From: an uncultured Victivallaceae bacterium
GTDB taxonomy: Bacteria > Verrucomicrobiota > Lentisphaeria > Victivallales > Victivallaceae
Length of the DNA stretch: 44,643 bases
Direction: 5' to 3'
Assembly (NCBI GenBank): GCA_944389925.1
Contig: CALXOD010000038.1
Span: forward strand, 1 to 44,643
In this document: positions 25,468-33,793 of the stretch, piece by piece
Layout of the letters: the number at the start of each line of letters is the position of its first letter
Position numbering within the stretch: position 1 is the first letter of the stretch
Notes under the pieces: model-generated
What the model was told of the DNA's origin: nothing
Seen by the model: the letters and a program-made list of their open reading frames with translations, nothing else
Database searches by the model: none
Translations under genes and position numbers: made by a program

Positions 25468-26502
25468 TCATCTTCCAAGAAATGCCGTGTCATACTTCGT
25501 GGCGACGTTTACCCATATACTCCCTGATCTGTAATAGGAGCATTCTTCAGGGCCTTGATAATTGGAAAACTTCTCATAATCGATATCGAAATATTGGATC
25601 AGATCTACGCCTTCCGCACCGGGATGCCATTGCTCGGTCCAGCTTTGCAGAATTGGCTCATGGATGTATTCGTCATTTTCCCTAAGATGGTAACTCAATT
25701 CACTTCTTACCAGCCATACGGAATCGAGAATATCATAATACGCAGTATCTACATAAATATTATACCGTTCCGGAATGGTACGATCATCTGTCCATGACCC
25801 CTTTCCACTATTGTTATCAGCCATTCCTCCGGCACGTCTATAAACACCTCCACCATTGCCAGGATATGTGTATTCCACTTCCATGTTATCTTTTGACTTT
25901 GCCCAGAAAAACGGAATTCCGGATTCCGGTTCCATGTTTGAAAGTTCTTCAAATAGAGAGCCGTTTCCATCGGTATAGAGATATCTCCATGAATCACCAT
26001 ATGAAAGATTGCTGACATGACGATCCAGCGTGGTCATTCTGGTTCTGATCGGAGTGAGAACATACTCGAAATAGCGCATGATCCGGCGCGTCTGCAGCAG
26101 CCATTCGGCCATGTAAATCGGGTCAAAACGTTTCAGCTGGATCCGTTCCTCCCCCAGGTCCTCCAGAATCTTATCCAGAGTCCAGGTGGGAAGCTCCGGC
26201 TCGTCCGGATGTGTATCATGATACTCTCTTACCGGGTAAATCTGCTTGAACTTCTCAATGTCGACAAACTTCTTTGACCATGCGCTTAAATATCGGTCGA
26301 CACTGCTTAAATAATCTATGACATTCAGTTTTTTGGAAAATCTTGTCTCTGGCCTAGGCAAGCCAATTACATTAGTCCCGGCGCCCTTTCCAGTCACCAT
26401 TCCCATTTCATACATTGCCTGCATCAATGGGGTTAGTACTTCAGCAGGATTCCGGAACCGTATTTCCGGGAAACCGGCTTCTTCCCATCCGTTCGGCTTC
26501 AT
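25468..26502 (-). CDS. Phage-like structural protein, unknown
   Basis: 344 residues, rich in Tyr, Trp, Glu and Asp, starting MKPNGWEEAGFPEIRF. No domain is recognised. The segment WLLQTRRIMRYFEYVLTPIRTRM is probably helical; the C-terminal half is likely beta-rich (YNIYVDTAYYDILDSVWLV). Roughly 25540-26050 is more AT-rich than its flanks, the same pattern as in the LamG gene. The start codon overlaps the previous stop as TGATG, so it is translationally coupled. It could be part of the tip or a host-range module. Confidence 0.5.
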   Translation of the reverse strand: MKPNGWEEAGFPEIRFRNPAEVLTPLMQAMYEMGMVTGKGAGTNVIGLPRPETRFSKKLNVIDYLSSVDRYLSAWSKKFVDIEKFKQIYPVREYHDTHPDEPELPTWTLDKILEDLGEERIQLKRFDPIYMAEWLLQTRRIMRYFEYVLTPIRTRMTTLDRHVSNLSYGDSWRYLYTDGNGSLFEELSNMEPESGIPFFWAKSKDNMEVEYTYPGNGGGVYRRAGGMADNNSGKGSWTDDRTIPERYNIYVDTAYYDILDSVWLVRSELSYHLRENDEYIHEPILQSWTEQWHPGAEGVDLIQYFDIDYEKFSNYQGPEECSYYRSGSIWVNVATKYDTAFLGR

Positions 26503-27041
26503 CAGACGAAAAACCTTTCAGAAAACATGATCCTGCCACCATCAGTGTATACCTGATAGACTTTTCCATTCTCAATTCTCGCCAGCTCGAAATACCCCCA
26601 CTCACTGCCTGACGTCGGCAAACTGGTGGTGATCTCCAACTCGTATGCCTCCCCCGTCCATCTGGCGACCAAGTAGACGGAAGCACTTCCGGAAGGAAAC
26701 GGAAGAAACGTCGCCGGCACGGAGTCAGTACTCAAATCGGTGAAACCAGCAATACCGGAATCCGGTCTCGTACTATCGATAATTTTTAACTGTCTGGCCC
26801 CCTCTTCGGTACCGTCCACCGGTACCACTGCAAAGTACCCGAAGTACTGAGTTGGAGAAATCATAGTAGACGCGGGTAATGGCACTCGGAACGTATCCGT
26901 CCCATCGGAGAAAATCGTCCGTCCATCCGGCTGCGGATGTGTCATGGCATACTCTACACAGTCCAGCAGACGACACAACCACTCCGCGCTGATCAAATCC
27001 GGATCGGCCATCGGACGAGTCGGCAAATCAGGCTTCGACAT
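26502..27041 (-). CDS. Phage-like structural protein, unknown
   Basis: 179 residues starting MSKPDLPTRPMADPDLIS; the start at 27041 is 6 bases after GGAG. The C-terminal portion is beta-rich with short ordered repeats (SVYLVARWTGEAYELEITTS, WGYFELARIENGKVYQVYTDGG), a pattern common in phage fibre-associated proteins. It overlaps the end of the previous gene and is coupled to the next. Confidence 0.5.
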   Translation of the reverse strand: MSKPDLPTRPMADPDLISAEWLCRLLDCVEYAMTHPQPDGRTIFSDGTDTFRVPLPASTMISPTQYFGYFAVVPVDGTEEGARQLKIIDSTRPDSGIAGFTDLSTDSVPATFLPFPSGSASVYLVARWTGEAYELEITTSLPTSGSEWGYFELARIENGKVYQVYTDGGRIMFSERFFV

Positions 27042-27825
27042 AAATATCTCCATCAAGCTTGCTGGTGTTGGTATAGGTAACGCGCTGAACCCAGTATCGT
27101 CCCTCCTTGCGCATGGAAGAACCGCCACGCAACCAGAACCCGGTTGCTCCGAACGTTTCCGGAGGAGTGGCTATGTGAAAATCATCGGCAATCTTCCGAA
27201 TCAACTTGGTTCTGGAGGCCGAACGGCAGGTGTGTGTCACCACCGCCACCCCGGTCAGATAAGATGTGATTCCCGGTTTTTCCTCCGGCAGCAACACCCG
27301 CCACTGATCGGGCACCGACTCGTCTGGCCGAGCCCAGCGCCATTGCCGGGCCTCCTCCTCTTTCATCCGGTCGTCTACCGCTGTAGACCACCAGGACGGA
27401 GAAGACACTACGCCTTCCGCCGCCAGTAGTTTGTGATCCCAGTTGTACCGATAGTCCGGATGCTGATTGAGTGGTGCGGAAAATTCACGGGTTGAGTATT
27501 CCACCGACTCATACACCTCCGTATCGCCGAGCGGCGCCATCCCCGGGGGATAAGCATACACCAGAACTACCTCATAGGTTTTCCCGCCGGTCATCGCCCG
27601 AACCGTCCGGGACCGCAGCCGCAATCCCGAAAACATATTGAAAAACTCATGTTCCGTGTTGGAATAGGCTGTCCCCGGCAGCGGAATCGCCGCAATTTCC
27701 GATGCGGCAACGATATAACGTTCCGTAATGTTTTCATCGCCCTCTTCACCGGATAATTCCGGATATCCGGGCTGCATGACCCAGCCGATCCGTCCAATTA
27801 ATTTTGCCGGATTTTCGCTCATCAT
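27028..27825 (-). CDS. Phage-like structural protein, unknown
   Basis: 265 residues. The start ATG at 27825 (or 27822) follows AAGGAG. It begins MMSENPAKLIGRIGWVMQPGYPE, and the rest is a mixed alpha/beta protein with many Trp and Tyr (YRYNWDHKLL, WWSTAVDDRMKEEEARQWRW). It lies between the presumed neck genes and the fibre genes, so it may belong to a short tail or adaptor. I find no family motif. Confidence 0.5.
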   Translation of the reverse strand: MMSENPAKLIGRIGWVMQPGYPELSGEEGDENITERYIVAASEIAAIPLPGTAYSNTEHEFFNMFSGLRLRSRTVRAMTGGKTYEVVLVYAYPPGMAPLGDTEVYESVEYSTREFSAPLNQHPDYRYNWDHKLLAAEGVVSSPSWWSTAVDDRMKEEEARQWRWARPDESVPDQWRVLLPEEKPGITSYLTGVAVVTHTCRSASRTKLIRKIADDFHIATPPETFGATGFWLRGGSSMRKEGRYWVQRVTYTNTSKLDGDIYVEA

Positions 27826-28184
27826 ACCAACTCCTTCTTCGTGGTGCGATTCTGAAGCAGCACCGATTCAATCCGTTCCAGCAATCGATTCCGTTCCACA
27901 TCCAGTTCGGAGGAACCCACGGTAGAAATTCCACGTCCCGGAAACATCTCTCCAGACGTTATCCCCCCGTGAGTCCAGCCCCATGCAGAGCTTCCCATAT
28001 TCCCCCGGCCTCCTCCAACGGCAAAAGAGGTGCCGCCCTGACGACTGATTTCCCGCAAAACCCCTGTTTCACGAGCGGTTAAAGTCCCGTTTTCACGGTG
28101 TAATTCAATCATCAGCTGCAGTTTTTCTACTTCGCCTGATGCGCTTCCCGTAACATCCGATTCCCGGTTTTTCGTTTTGCTCAT
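27822..28184 (-). CDS. Small Gly-rich phage-like protein overlapping the preceding gene
   Basis: 120 residues starting MSKTKNRESD, with a Gly-rich centre (SFAVGGGRGNMGSSAWGW) between two helical segments. Its first 80 bases overlap the 3' end of the preceding gene in another frame. It has its own ATG with GGAG 10 bases upstream, so separate translation is plausible, but a frameshift product of the two frames is also possible. Function unknown. Confidence 0.45.
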   Translation of the reverse strand: MSKTKNRESDVTGSASGEVEKLQLMIELHRENGTLTARETGVLREISRQGGTSFAVGGGRGNMGSSAWGWTHGGITSGEMFPGRGISTVGSSELDVERNRLLERIESVLLQNRTTKKELV

Positions 28185-28809
28185 GCTGATTCATCTCCAT
28201 GCGTTTCCGATATAATTCTTGCAGCTCCCGCTCCTCCGGCAACAACTTTCTGTTCGGAATGCCCCTCCCCTCTCTCCGGGCAAGAATTTCCCGGGAATAG
28301 GCCGCCAGTCGCACCAATGGAATGGAAAAAATTTCCCTTTCGCTCCAATGGTATTGTTCAGCGATCAAATCGACCACCGTCCCCCACCAGCCGGCTTCCA
28401 GTGGTGCCGTTTCTCCCGTATACAGGTCCTCCAGCAACACTGCGGCCACCGCCAGACCGCCGGAATCTCCGTTAAAACGTCGGAACGCCGCTTCCCGGAC
28501 CATGCCGGGATCCAATGCCAGTGCACGGAACAACCGGTTACGCACCTCCTCCGCCGAATGCAACAATACATACGCCCCCAGAATCAGCCGCCCCCGCGCC
28601 TCCCGCAGCAACCCCAGCCGTTCCATTTCCAGCAGAATCCATAAATGCGGCAAAGCCGGGCGATGAAAACAACCGGCACCGAACACCACGTGATCATGCG
28701 CCAGATCCGCCTCCACCGCCGCCGCTTCCCTCGCCGCAGCCACTAGGCACAGCTGCCGTTGAATCCGTCGATCCAGCCGGGCAGAAACATCCGTCCGGCA
28801 ACGGCTCAT
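28105..28809 (-). CDS. Phage-like structural operon protein, unknown
   Basis: 234 residues, strongly helical, Arg/Glu/Leu-rich, with a highly basic C-terminus (GKRIRRSRKTAADD). The internal region LILGAYVLLHSAEEVRNRLFRALALDPG may be an amphipathic helix bundle. It starts as an ATGA overlap with the upstream gene. Its position after the presumed tail-tube-like gene is where tail-assembly chaperones sit in tailed phages, but no sequence signature confirms it. Confidence 0.5.
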   Translation of the reverse strand: MSRCRTDVSARLDRRIQRQLCLVAAAREAAAVEADLAHDHVVFGAGCFHRPALPHLWILLEMERLGLLREARGRLILGAYVLLHSAEEVRNRLFRALALDPGMVREAAFRRFNGDSGGLAVAAVLLEDLYTGETAPLEAGWWGTVVDLIAEQYHWSEREIFSIPLVRLAAYSREILARREGRGIPNRKLLPEERELQELYRKRMEMNQHEQNEKPGIGCYGKRIRRSRKTAADD

Positions 28810-29186
28810 GACTGCACATTCTCCACACCGGGATAACGGTACCCTTCCACCGCAAATTCGGGAAGTCCCCCTTTTCGACTCCGCAGGACGGCACTGTCAA
28901 TACGTATGACGATTTTCGTACCTCCGGGCCGGGTAAACTCCAGAGCCTCTCCCACCAGCTCAGACGCTTCCACCGGAGAGTCGGAAGCCCCTGCCAGCGG
29001 AATAAAGCTTGCCGAAAATTTCCGTCTCCCCACATCCGTGTAAATCAATCCCACGGTCTCTCCCTGACCGTCGGAAATCACCTGTTTGTCTGCTTCCTGG
29101 GTCAGTTCCTGCGATTCACAAATCCCCCACACTTCATCCGGAGTCCCCGGATTCAGAACAGCTTTTCCGATCTGCTTGATTGCCAT
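28806..29186 (-). CDS. Phage-like structural protein, possibly tube-type
   Basis: 126 residues starting MAIKQIGKAVLNPGTPDE, almost wholly beta-strand (KFSASFIPL, TKIVIRIDSAVLRSR). Size, position after the gp36- and gp37-like genes and strand pattern resemble small tail-tube proteins. This is an inference from order; no motif proves it. AGGGAAAGAA precedes the ATG. Confidence 0.45.
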   Translation of the reverse strand: MAIKQIGKAVLNPGTPDEVWGICESQELTQEADKQVISDGQGETVGLIYTDVGRRKFSASFIPLAGASDSPVEASELVGEALEFTRPGGTKIVIRIDSAVLRSRKGGLPEFAVEGYRYPGVENVQS

Positions 29187-29222
29187 AATTTGTGTTCTTT
29201 CCCTATTACCGGTTCCGTCATT

Positions 29223-29645
29223 TTAACGGGAAAATTCGATCCCTTCCAATATGATGCTGCAGCATTCAAAATTTCCGCCCCCGTATTCCGGGAATTCGAC
29301 CGAAACCGGTAGAAACTCAATCCCCGCTACCGGTTCCGCTCCCGCCTGGAAAAGCTCCTGCACCCTCGTCGCCACCGTCCAGACTCCGTCCGCCCGGCGC
29401 TCGACGGAACGTTGGAATTCACCCGAAACCAGCACCTGTACCCGCAAGGTCCGTTTCAGTGCGGAAGGGACATATTCCACCGTCCGGAAAACCACCACAG
29501 CAACCGGCGCGCCCCCCCGGCTCTCCAGCAGCCGCCACAGCTGCCGTATCTCGGAAGTTCCCGCTGTCAGCACCTGCCGGAATCCGCATGCCTCCAGGCG
29601 TGTCCGCAATGCATGACCGATGTCGAAAAGCGGTTGAAACGCCAT
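29223..29645 (-). CDS. Mu gp37-like neck protein (candidate)
   Basis: 140 residues from the ATG at 29645 (AAGGAGGAGAG upstream). It starts MAFQPLFDIGHALRTRLEACG and has an alpha/beta pattern with APVAVVVFRTVEYVPSALKRTLRVQVLV. This is the usual layout of the gp37/DUF1834-type protein that follows gp36 in Mu-like phages. The assignment relies on order and general fold. Confidence 0.5.
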   Translation of the reverse strand: MAFQPLFDIGHALRTRLEACGFRQVLTAGTSEIRQLWRLLESRGGAPVAVVVFRTVEYVPSALKRTLRVQVLVSGEFQRSVERRADGVWTVATRVQELFQAGAEPVAGIEFLPVSVEFPEYGGGNFECCSIILEGIEFSR

Positions 29646-29682
29646 CTCTCCTCCTTTCCCGCCTATTTTCAACCGACGAGTT

Positions 29683-30111
29683 TCAGAATCGCTCCATTTT
29701 ATGGCGCCGGAAGATCGGTTCATCCCCTTCCACCAGCAATGCCGCAGCATCCGCTTCCGGTGCCGCAACAGCTCCGGGCAACACCATGGTGCCTTCTGCC
29801 GCCAGATTGAGCATCCGGCGTACCTCGGCGGCCCGAGCTCGGACATTTTCCGGCGTCTCCCCCTGCCCGGAACGGCTCCACGCCAACTCTTCGGCCAGAG
29901 TCAACGCCCAGTGCTTCAACAATTCCCCGGCTGCAGGCGCGGAAACCGGAATTTGATAACGTTTTCCGATACGTCCGTCGATTTCCGCCGAAGCGGCGGC
30001 GATATCCGCCGCCGCTTCGCATACCTGCAACCGGCCATCCGAATCAGCGTACAGATCACGGTAAAAACCGCCGAGACGCTGAATCAAATCTTCTGCCGTT
30101 GCATATGCCAT
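29683..30111 (-). CDS. Mu gp36-like protein (DUF1320 family)
   Basis: 142 residues from the ATG at 30111. The N-terminus MAYATAEDLIQRLG, then the helix AADIAAASAEIDGRIGKRYQIPV and LLKHWALTLAEELAW, match the DUF1320 pattern of Mu gp36, a small all-helical head-completion protein. It begins directly after the major head gene, as in Mu. Confidence 0.75.
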   Translation of the reverse strand: MAYATAEDLIQRLGGFYRDLYADSDGRLQVCEAAADIAAASAEIDGRIGKRYQIPVSAPAAGELLKHWALTLAEELAWSRSGQGETPENVRARAAEVRRMLNLAAEGTMVLPGAVAAPEADAAALLVEGDEPIFRRHKMERF

Positions 30112-30112
30112 A

Positions 30113-31030
30113 TCATGCCGCCTTCGTACCGCCGCGATACAGCAGATGCGGGAACGCCGCCGCCGCATTGCCGTAGGCCGTAGCCCCGAAAAGGGCATTG
30201 CCGGACATAAACACCATCTCGTCGGTCGGCTGGTTGAACATGACCAGTTCCGCAGTCTTGCTCTTCTGCATCAACACCGGTTTGATGACGCCGCCACAGG
30301 CTCCGAGGAACCAGTAGCCGGCATTAGCTCCGACCAGATCCAGCGAACAGATCAACCGGACTTTCCCGCGATGAGGATTGTTAACCTCAGTATTTTCGGC
30401 CGTACGAATCTTTTCGCTTTCCAGGATTTCCTTCGCGACGTCCAGCTGCGAAGGCCCGACCAGCAGATGCGTGGGCTTCACCCGCAGTGGAATGCCCGCA
30501 CTGCCGGTATAGCTGCACATGGTCTGATAAGCCGTTCCGAAAGTCTCGGCACTGAGGGCGGCTTCCGTGGTATTACAGATCGTACCGCCCTTCCGGTCGC
30601 CGTATTTACGGTCGGCGGAGAAAAACGCCTTGCCGTCGATCCAGTTCCCGGGATTGGTGATCGCTTCGATAAACAGTGTATCCCAGAGCTGTTCTCCGCC
30701 GGCACCGAGCGCGGCAATCACCGCCCCTTTCTGTTTCCATGCACCGGTTTCAAGATCGCGCTGTCCGATGGCGACGGTATCTTCCCAGGGTTTTTCGGTA
30801 ATGCGCAGGACCTTTTCCGACAGGTTCTTCACCTTACGGTCGCCGATCCATTCGCGCATGAAGGCAAACTGCTCCAGAAACGGAATTTCAACAATCGAAA
30901 AATCGGCATCGCCGACATCCATGCAAAATTCCGGATGTACCGCTTCTGCATGAGCCGCAGTCATTGCTTCGGTAAATTTAAGATTGAACGATGTTTTGAG
31001 CGCCCGCAGCGCGTCAGTCGTGAGTTTCAT
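30113..31030 (-). CDS. Mu-type major head subunit (gpT-like)
   Basis: 305 residues from the ATG at 31030 (AAGGAG, 7-base gap). The N-terminal arm LTTDALRALKTSFNLKFTEAMTAA is the same kind as the start of Mu gpT, and the motif LRITEKPWEDTVAIGQRDLE with LVGPSQLDVAKEIL follows the gpT family. The product forms the capsid shell. The gene lies downstream of the decoration protein and the protease/scaffold gene, the Mu order. A slightly upstream ATG at 31051 lacks a good ribosome site. Confidence 0.85.
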   Translation of the reverse strand: MKLTTDALRALKTSFNLKFTEAMTAAHAEAVHPEFCMDVGDADFSIVEIPFLEQFAFMREWIGDRKVKNLSEKVLRITEKPWEDTVAIGQRDLETGAWKQKGAVIAALGAGGEQLWDTLFIEAITNPGNWIDGKAFFSADRKYGDRKGGTICNTTEAALSAETFGTAYQTMCSYTGSAGIPLRVKPTHLLVGPSQLDVAKEILESEKIRTAENTEVNNPHRGKVRLICSLDLVGANAGYWFLGACGGVIKPVLMQKSKTAELVMFNQPTDEMVFMSGNALFGATAYGNAAAAFPHLLYRGGTKAA

Positions 31031-31054
31031 AGCTTTGCTCCTTATGCCCAAGTG

Positions 31055-31426
31055 TTAACCGCAGATAATCCAGATCCCGTCTTCGTCCACGTCGAAGACG
31101 CGTCCCGCGACAATGCTGTTGCTCCCTCCGGTCTTGGAGACCGTCTGGTCATCGGCAACATAAACGCTTGCGCCCAGATCGGCCCGGGTAATACCGGTTC
31201 CGTCATAGGCGAAACATCCACGCCGGACCAGAATCGCTTCATCCGTAACGGCGCTGTGTTCCGCCCGTCCGACCACCGTCAGACCAGCGGTATCGGAAGC
31301 AGGAACCGCTTTCCCTTCGGCATTAACGGCGACCAGTGCGCCGCAGTAAATGACGGCTCCGGCAACAAACCGGCGGGCGGCGGGGACACGTTCGATTGTG
31401 TCACGGGATTGTGTGAGTGCAGACAT
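31055..31426 (-). CDS. Phage capsid decoration protein (DUF2190-like)
   Basis: 123 residues, nearly all beta. The N-terminus ALTQSRDTIERVPA is followed by GAVIYCGALVAVNAEGKAVPASDTAGL and GRVFDVDEDGIWIICG. This pattern is typical of small capsid cement proteins encoded between the protease/scaffold and the major head gene. The gap to the preceding gene is 3 bases. It probably stabilises the head. Confidence 0.65.
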   Translation of the reverse strand: MSALTQSRDTIERVPAARRFVAGAVIYCGALVAVNAEGKAVPASDTAGLTVVGRAEHSAVTDEAILVRRGCFAYDGTGITRADLGASVYVADDQTVSKTGGSNSIVAGRVFDVDEDGIWIICG

Positions 31427-31429
31427 GGG

Positions 31430-31972
31430 TCATTTTCCTTTCCTGGCTGTTTTATAGGCTTCTTCTGTGAATCCGAAAAAGCGAATTGCTTTCCGGTCAT
31501 CTGACGAGAGAGGTGCGGCATCATTCTGGGCGGCGATACGGCTCTCTTCTCCAGTGACAATACGCTGGAGCGGCACTGCTACCGGCGCATATTCCAGATA
31601 TGCGGCCAGGGCAGCGGAATCCTGTTTACGCGCCCAGTTTTCCGCGCTGTCACAGGTCAGTTTCCCTTCGGCAAGCCCCTGATCGATCAAGGCATCACGT
31701 CGAGTAACTTCCTGTTCGGTACGAATGGCGTCCAGTTCGGCCTTCAATGCATCGTAGCCCCCGGCTTTCGCCAGAGCGCTGTGCAAAGCAGCGGCGATCT
31801 CCGCGTCGGAAACCTCCGGCGACAAACCGAGCGCATTGCGGATTTCCGCGATCAGGCGGCTCTTTTCGCCGATCCGTTCGGCCAATTTTCCGGCATCGAC
31901 GCCGTCCGCCCCCAGGGCGAGTTCATCCGCCCTCAGCAGTTCGGCCAATGCCCCGACAATGGCAGGATCCAT
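31430..31972 (-). CDS. Nested scaffold protein (internal start within the protease gene)
   Basis: Inside the protease reading frame an ATG at 31972 (residue 193 of the full protein) is preceded by AAGGAGG (31977-31983) 4 bases upstream, a perfect anti-16S match. It would produce a 180-residue protein starting MDPAIVGALAELL, with charged helices, ending at the same stop. In phage Mu the scaffold protein Z is made from exactly such an internal start in gene I. The nested product is inferred, not shown. Confidence 0.6.
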   Translation of the reverse strand: MDPAIVGALAELLRADELALGADGVDAGKLAERIGEKSRLIAEIRNALGLSPEVSDAEIAAALHSALAKAGGYDALKAELDAIRTEQEVTRRDALIDQGLAEGKLTCDSAENWARKQDSAALAAYLEYAPVAVPLQRIVTGEESRIAAQNDAAPLSSDDRKAIRFFGFTEEAYKTARKGK

Positions 31973-32548
31973 GAATCCTCCTTTCTGTTGCTCCCGACTT
32001 TCCGCCGCGGCGGCGAGACTGTCGAGATGGTTGATGCCCGGCTCGTTCTCCAGCGCGACACTGGTCAAGCGCAGAGGCGGTTTTGTCAATCCCCGCAGTA
32101 CTGGAGAATAGTATTTAAAAATTCCTTCCTTCAGCAACTCATAAGCGGTCGGATTCCATTTTTCGACCCGGACCCACAAGTCCGAACCACGCCGCTCCAA
32201 CCTGGCAAAACCCATCGCCGCAATCTGTTCCGGCAACAGCCTGACGATCTCCGCCTCATCCAGATGACGGGCCATGGCCAGCCGATGCAGATAGTGCCGG
32301 GAATCGATCGGGATCAATTCCCCTTTGGTCTGAAAATAGGCCATGATCGCGGCAAGATCCTCCTCCTCCAGCAGCAGTTCTCCGGCAATGCCGTTCCGCA
32401 CCAGTGGATTTCCTCCCTGTGACAAGATTTTCCATGCCACCGGGACACCGCATGCATCGCGTTCCACCGTCACCGGCTCCTGCACTGTCCAATCTACTCC
32501 ATCGGACCGCCATAGACTCGAATCGGGTTTTGTTCCATTCCACAACAT
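31430..32548 (-). CDS. Mu gpI-like head maturation protease with scaffold domain
   Basis: 372 residues. Residues 1-180 are the protease part: GELIPIDSRHYLHRL (about 77-91) resembles the PID-x-H catalytic motif of Mu-like I proteins, and EGIFKYYSPVLRGL resembles the conserved ISPV motif. Residues 193-372 are a helical scaffold (ELLRADELALGADGVDAGKLAERIG and onward). The enzyme cuts the scaffold during capsid maturation. GAGGAGG lies 9 bases before the ATG. It follows the portal gene and precedes the decoration and major head genes. Confidence 0.75.
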   Translation of the reverse strand: MLWNGTKPDSSLWRSDGVDWTVQEPVTVERDACGVPVAWKILSQGGNPLVRNGIAGELLLEEEDLAAIMAYFQTKGELIPIDSRHYLHRLAMARHLDEAEIVRLLPEQIAAMGFARLERRGSDLWVRVEKWNPTAYELLKEGIFKYYSPVLRGLTKPPLRLTSVALENEPGINHLDSLAAAAESREQQKGGFMDPAIVGALAELLRADELALGADGVDAGKLAERIGEKSRLIAEIRNALGLSPEVSDAEIAAALHSALAKAGGYDALKAELDAIRTEQEVTRRDALIDQGLAEGKLTCDSAENWARKQDSAALAAYLEYAPVAVPLQRIVTGEESRIAAQNDAAPLSSDDRKAIRFFGFTEEAYKTARKGK

Positions 32549-32572
32549 CGGATATATCCTCCTCTTCTGTGA

Positions 32573-33793
32573 TTATTTCTGATCCCGGCGGTGCAATTTC
32601 AAACCACATCGTGCACCGACCTCCTCCGGATCCGCGGCAAGCCCGGCACGGTAAAGCGTTTCAACCATTTCCGCATAAGCCCGTGCATCCTCCGCCGGTT
32701 TCGTCCGGATGACCAATCGAGGGGCAAAACGAAGGCTGCCGGCATGCCACAAGGTCCATGGCCGGATCAGCTGGGTATTGATGGTATCCTCCAGCGCCCG
32801 GGCGTCCGCTTCGAGAATGTCCTGCCGGACCCGGCTTTGCGCATCGCCTCCGGAAAGTCCGCCGGACTCGGCACTGGACGCCAACTGCCCCAGCAAAACT
32901 TTGACAATTGCGTTCCCGGTATATTCCAGCAGCCGGAAATAGACTTCGCCGGTATTATTCGATGCCTGCAGCAGTTCGATTTCCACACCTTTGGAAAAAA
33001 CACCGCCGCCCGCCGAACCGAAATTCCGAATCAGTCGCCGAATCAATTCCCGGTCCCGCTCCCAGGCGGACTCCCCGAGTTTTCCGATTACAAACGGCAT
33101 ACCGTAACGCTCGATGAAGCTCAGCAAATCCTTAATTGGATAATTCTGAAACACATGCAGCCAGGCTAAAGTCCGAATTTTTCCGTCTGCCAGCGGATCA
33201 ACGGTATTACCGAGACGGTGAACCAGGAACTTATGTTCCGCCAGTGCCACCCCCTCCGGGTGATCCGAGGTCACCAACCGCAGTCCCGTCCCTTGTCGTG
33301 CTGTGAAATGTCGCCCGTCCAACGGCACGAATCCCGCCAGACGCCCTCCCGCCCCCCAGATGATCTCCGCCACGGCAAATGGCGCAATAACCGCACCGGT
33401 CAATGCCCGCACGGTTCTGGCAAAGGACTCCCCTTCTCCCGTTCCCCCTGCGTCGGCCAGTTCCCGCCGGAAACGATCAGCCAGCATTGCTGCAACGGCC
33501 CCTCCGTCTCCTGCCGGAAGAATATCCCAGGAACACCCGCAAAGTGCATTGCGCCGCACATCCATGGCATGCTGAATATCCCAGTTTTCCGCCTCAATTT
33601 CCGGCGCGGCCCGCATCAGCTCCTCGATGTCGCCGATGTCGGCCGCGTCGATAATGTCTCCCAGCCGTTCCGGTGTCATAGCGCCAATCCGTCCGCCACG
33701 ATAACGGTCAGCTGGTTCCGGGTGCGCCGCACGCCCCGGCAGCGGCGGCCGGAATTTACCGCCAACGGCGGGCAGGATGTTCTTCCAAAGCAT
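32573..33793 (-). CDS. Mu gp29-like portal protein (DUF935 family)
   Basis: 406 residues from the ATG at 33793, which has AAGGAGG 7 bases upstream; the frame is open further up to 33943, but that stretch overlaps the terminase gene. Motifs include MTPERLGDIIDAADIGD, DVRRNALCGCSWDI, IERYGMPFVIGKLG and DILEADARALEDTINTQLIRPW, all typical of the DUF935 Mu portal family. The portal is the DNA-entry ring of the capsid. Its 5' end overlaps the large terminase gene by 38 bases. Confidence 0.85.
   Translation of the reverse strand: MLWKNILPAVGGKFRPPLPGRAAHPEPADRYRGGRIGAMTPERLGDIIDAADIGDIEELMRAAPEIEAENWDIQHAMDVRRNALCGCSWDILPAGDGGAVAAMLADRFRRELADAGGTGEGESFARTVRALTGAVIAPFAVAEIIWGAGGRLAGFVPLDGRHFTARQGTGLRLVTSDHPEGVALAEHKFLVHRLGNTVDPLADGKIRTLAWLHVFQNYPIKDLLSFIERYGMPFVIGKLGESAWERDRELIRRLIRNFGSAGGGVFSKGVEIELLQASNNTGEVYFRLLEYTGNAIVKVLLGQLASSAESGGLSGGDAQSRVRQDILEADARALEDTINTQLIRPWTLWHAGSLRFAPRLVIRTKPAEDARAYAEMVETLYRAGLAADPEEVGARCGLKLHRRDQK

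Noticed and set aside
21627-26502. Diversity-generating retroelement acting on the fibre genes
   Set aside because: No reverse transcriptase, no Avd-like gene and no template/variable repeat pair was seen; the AT-rich parts look like recombined domains.
30146-31504. 452-residue open frame on the plus strand
   Set aside because: Antisense to the gpT major head and decoration genes; composition is not protein-like.
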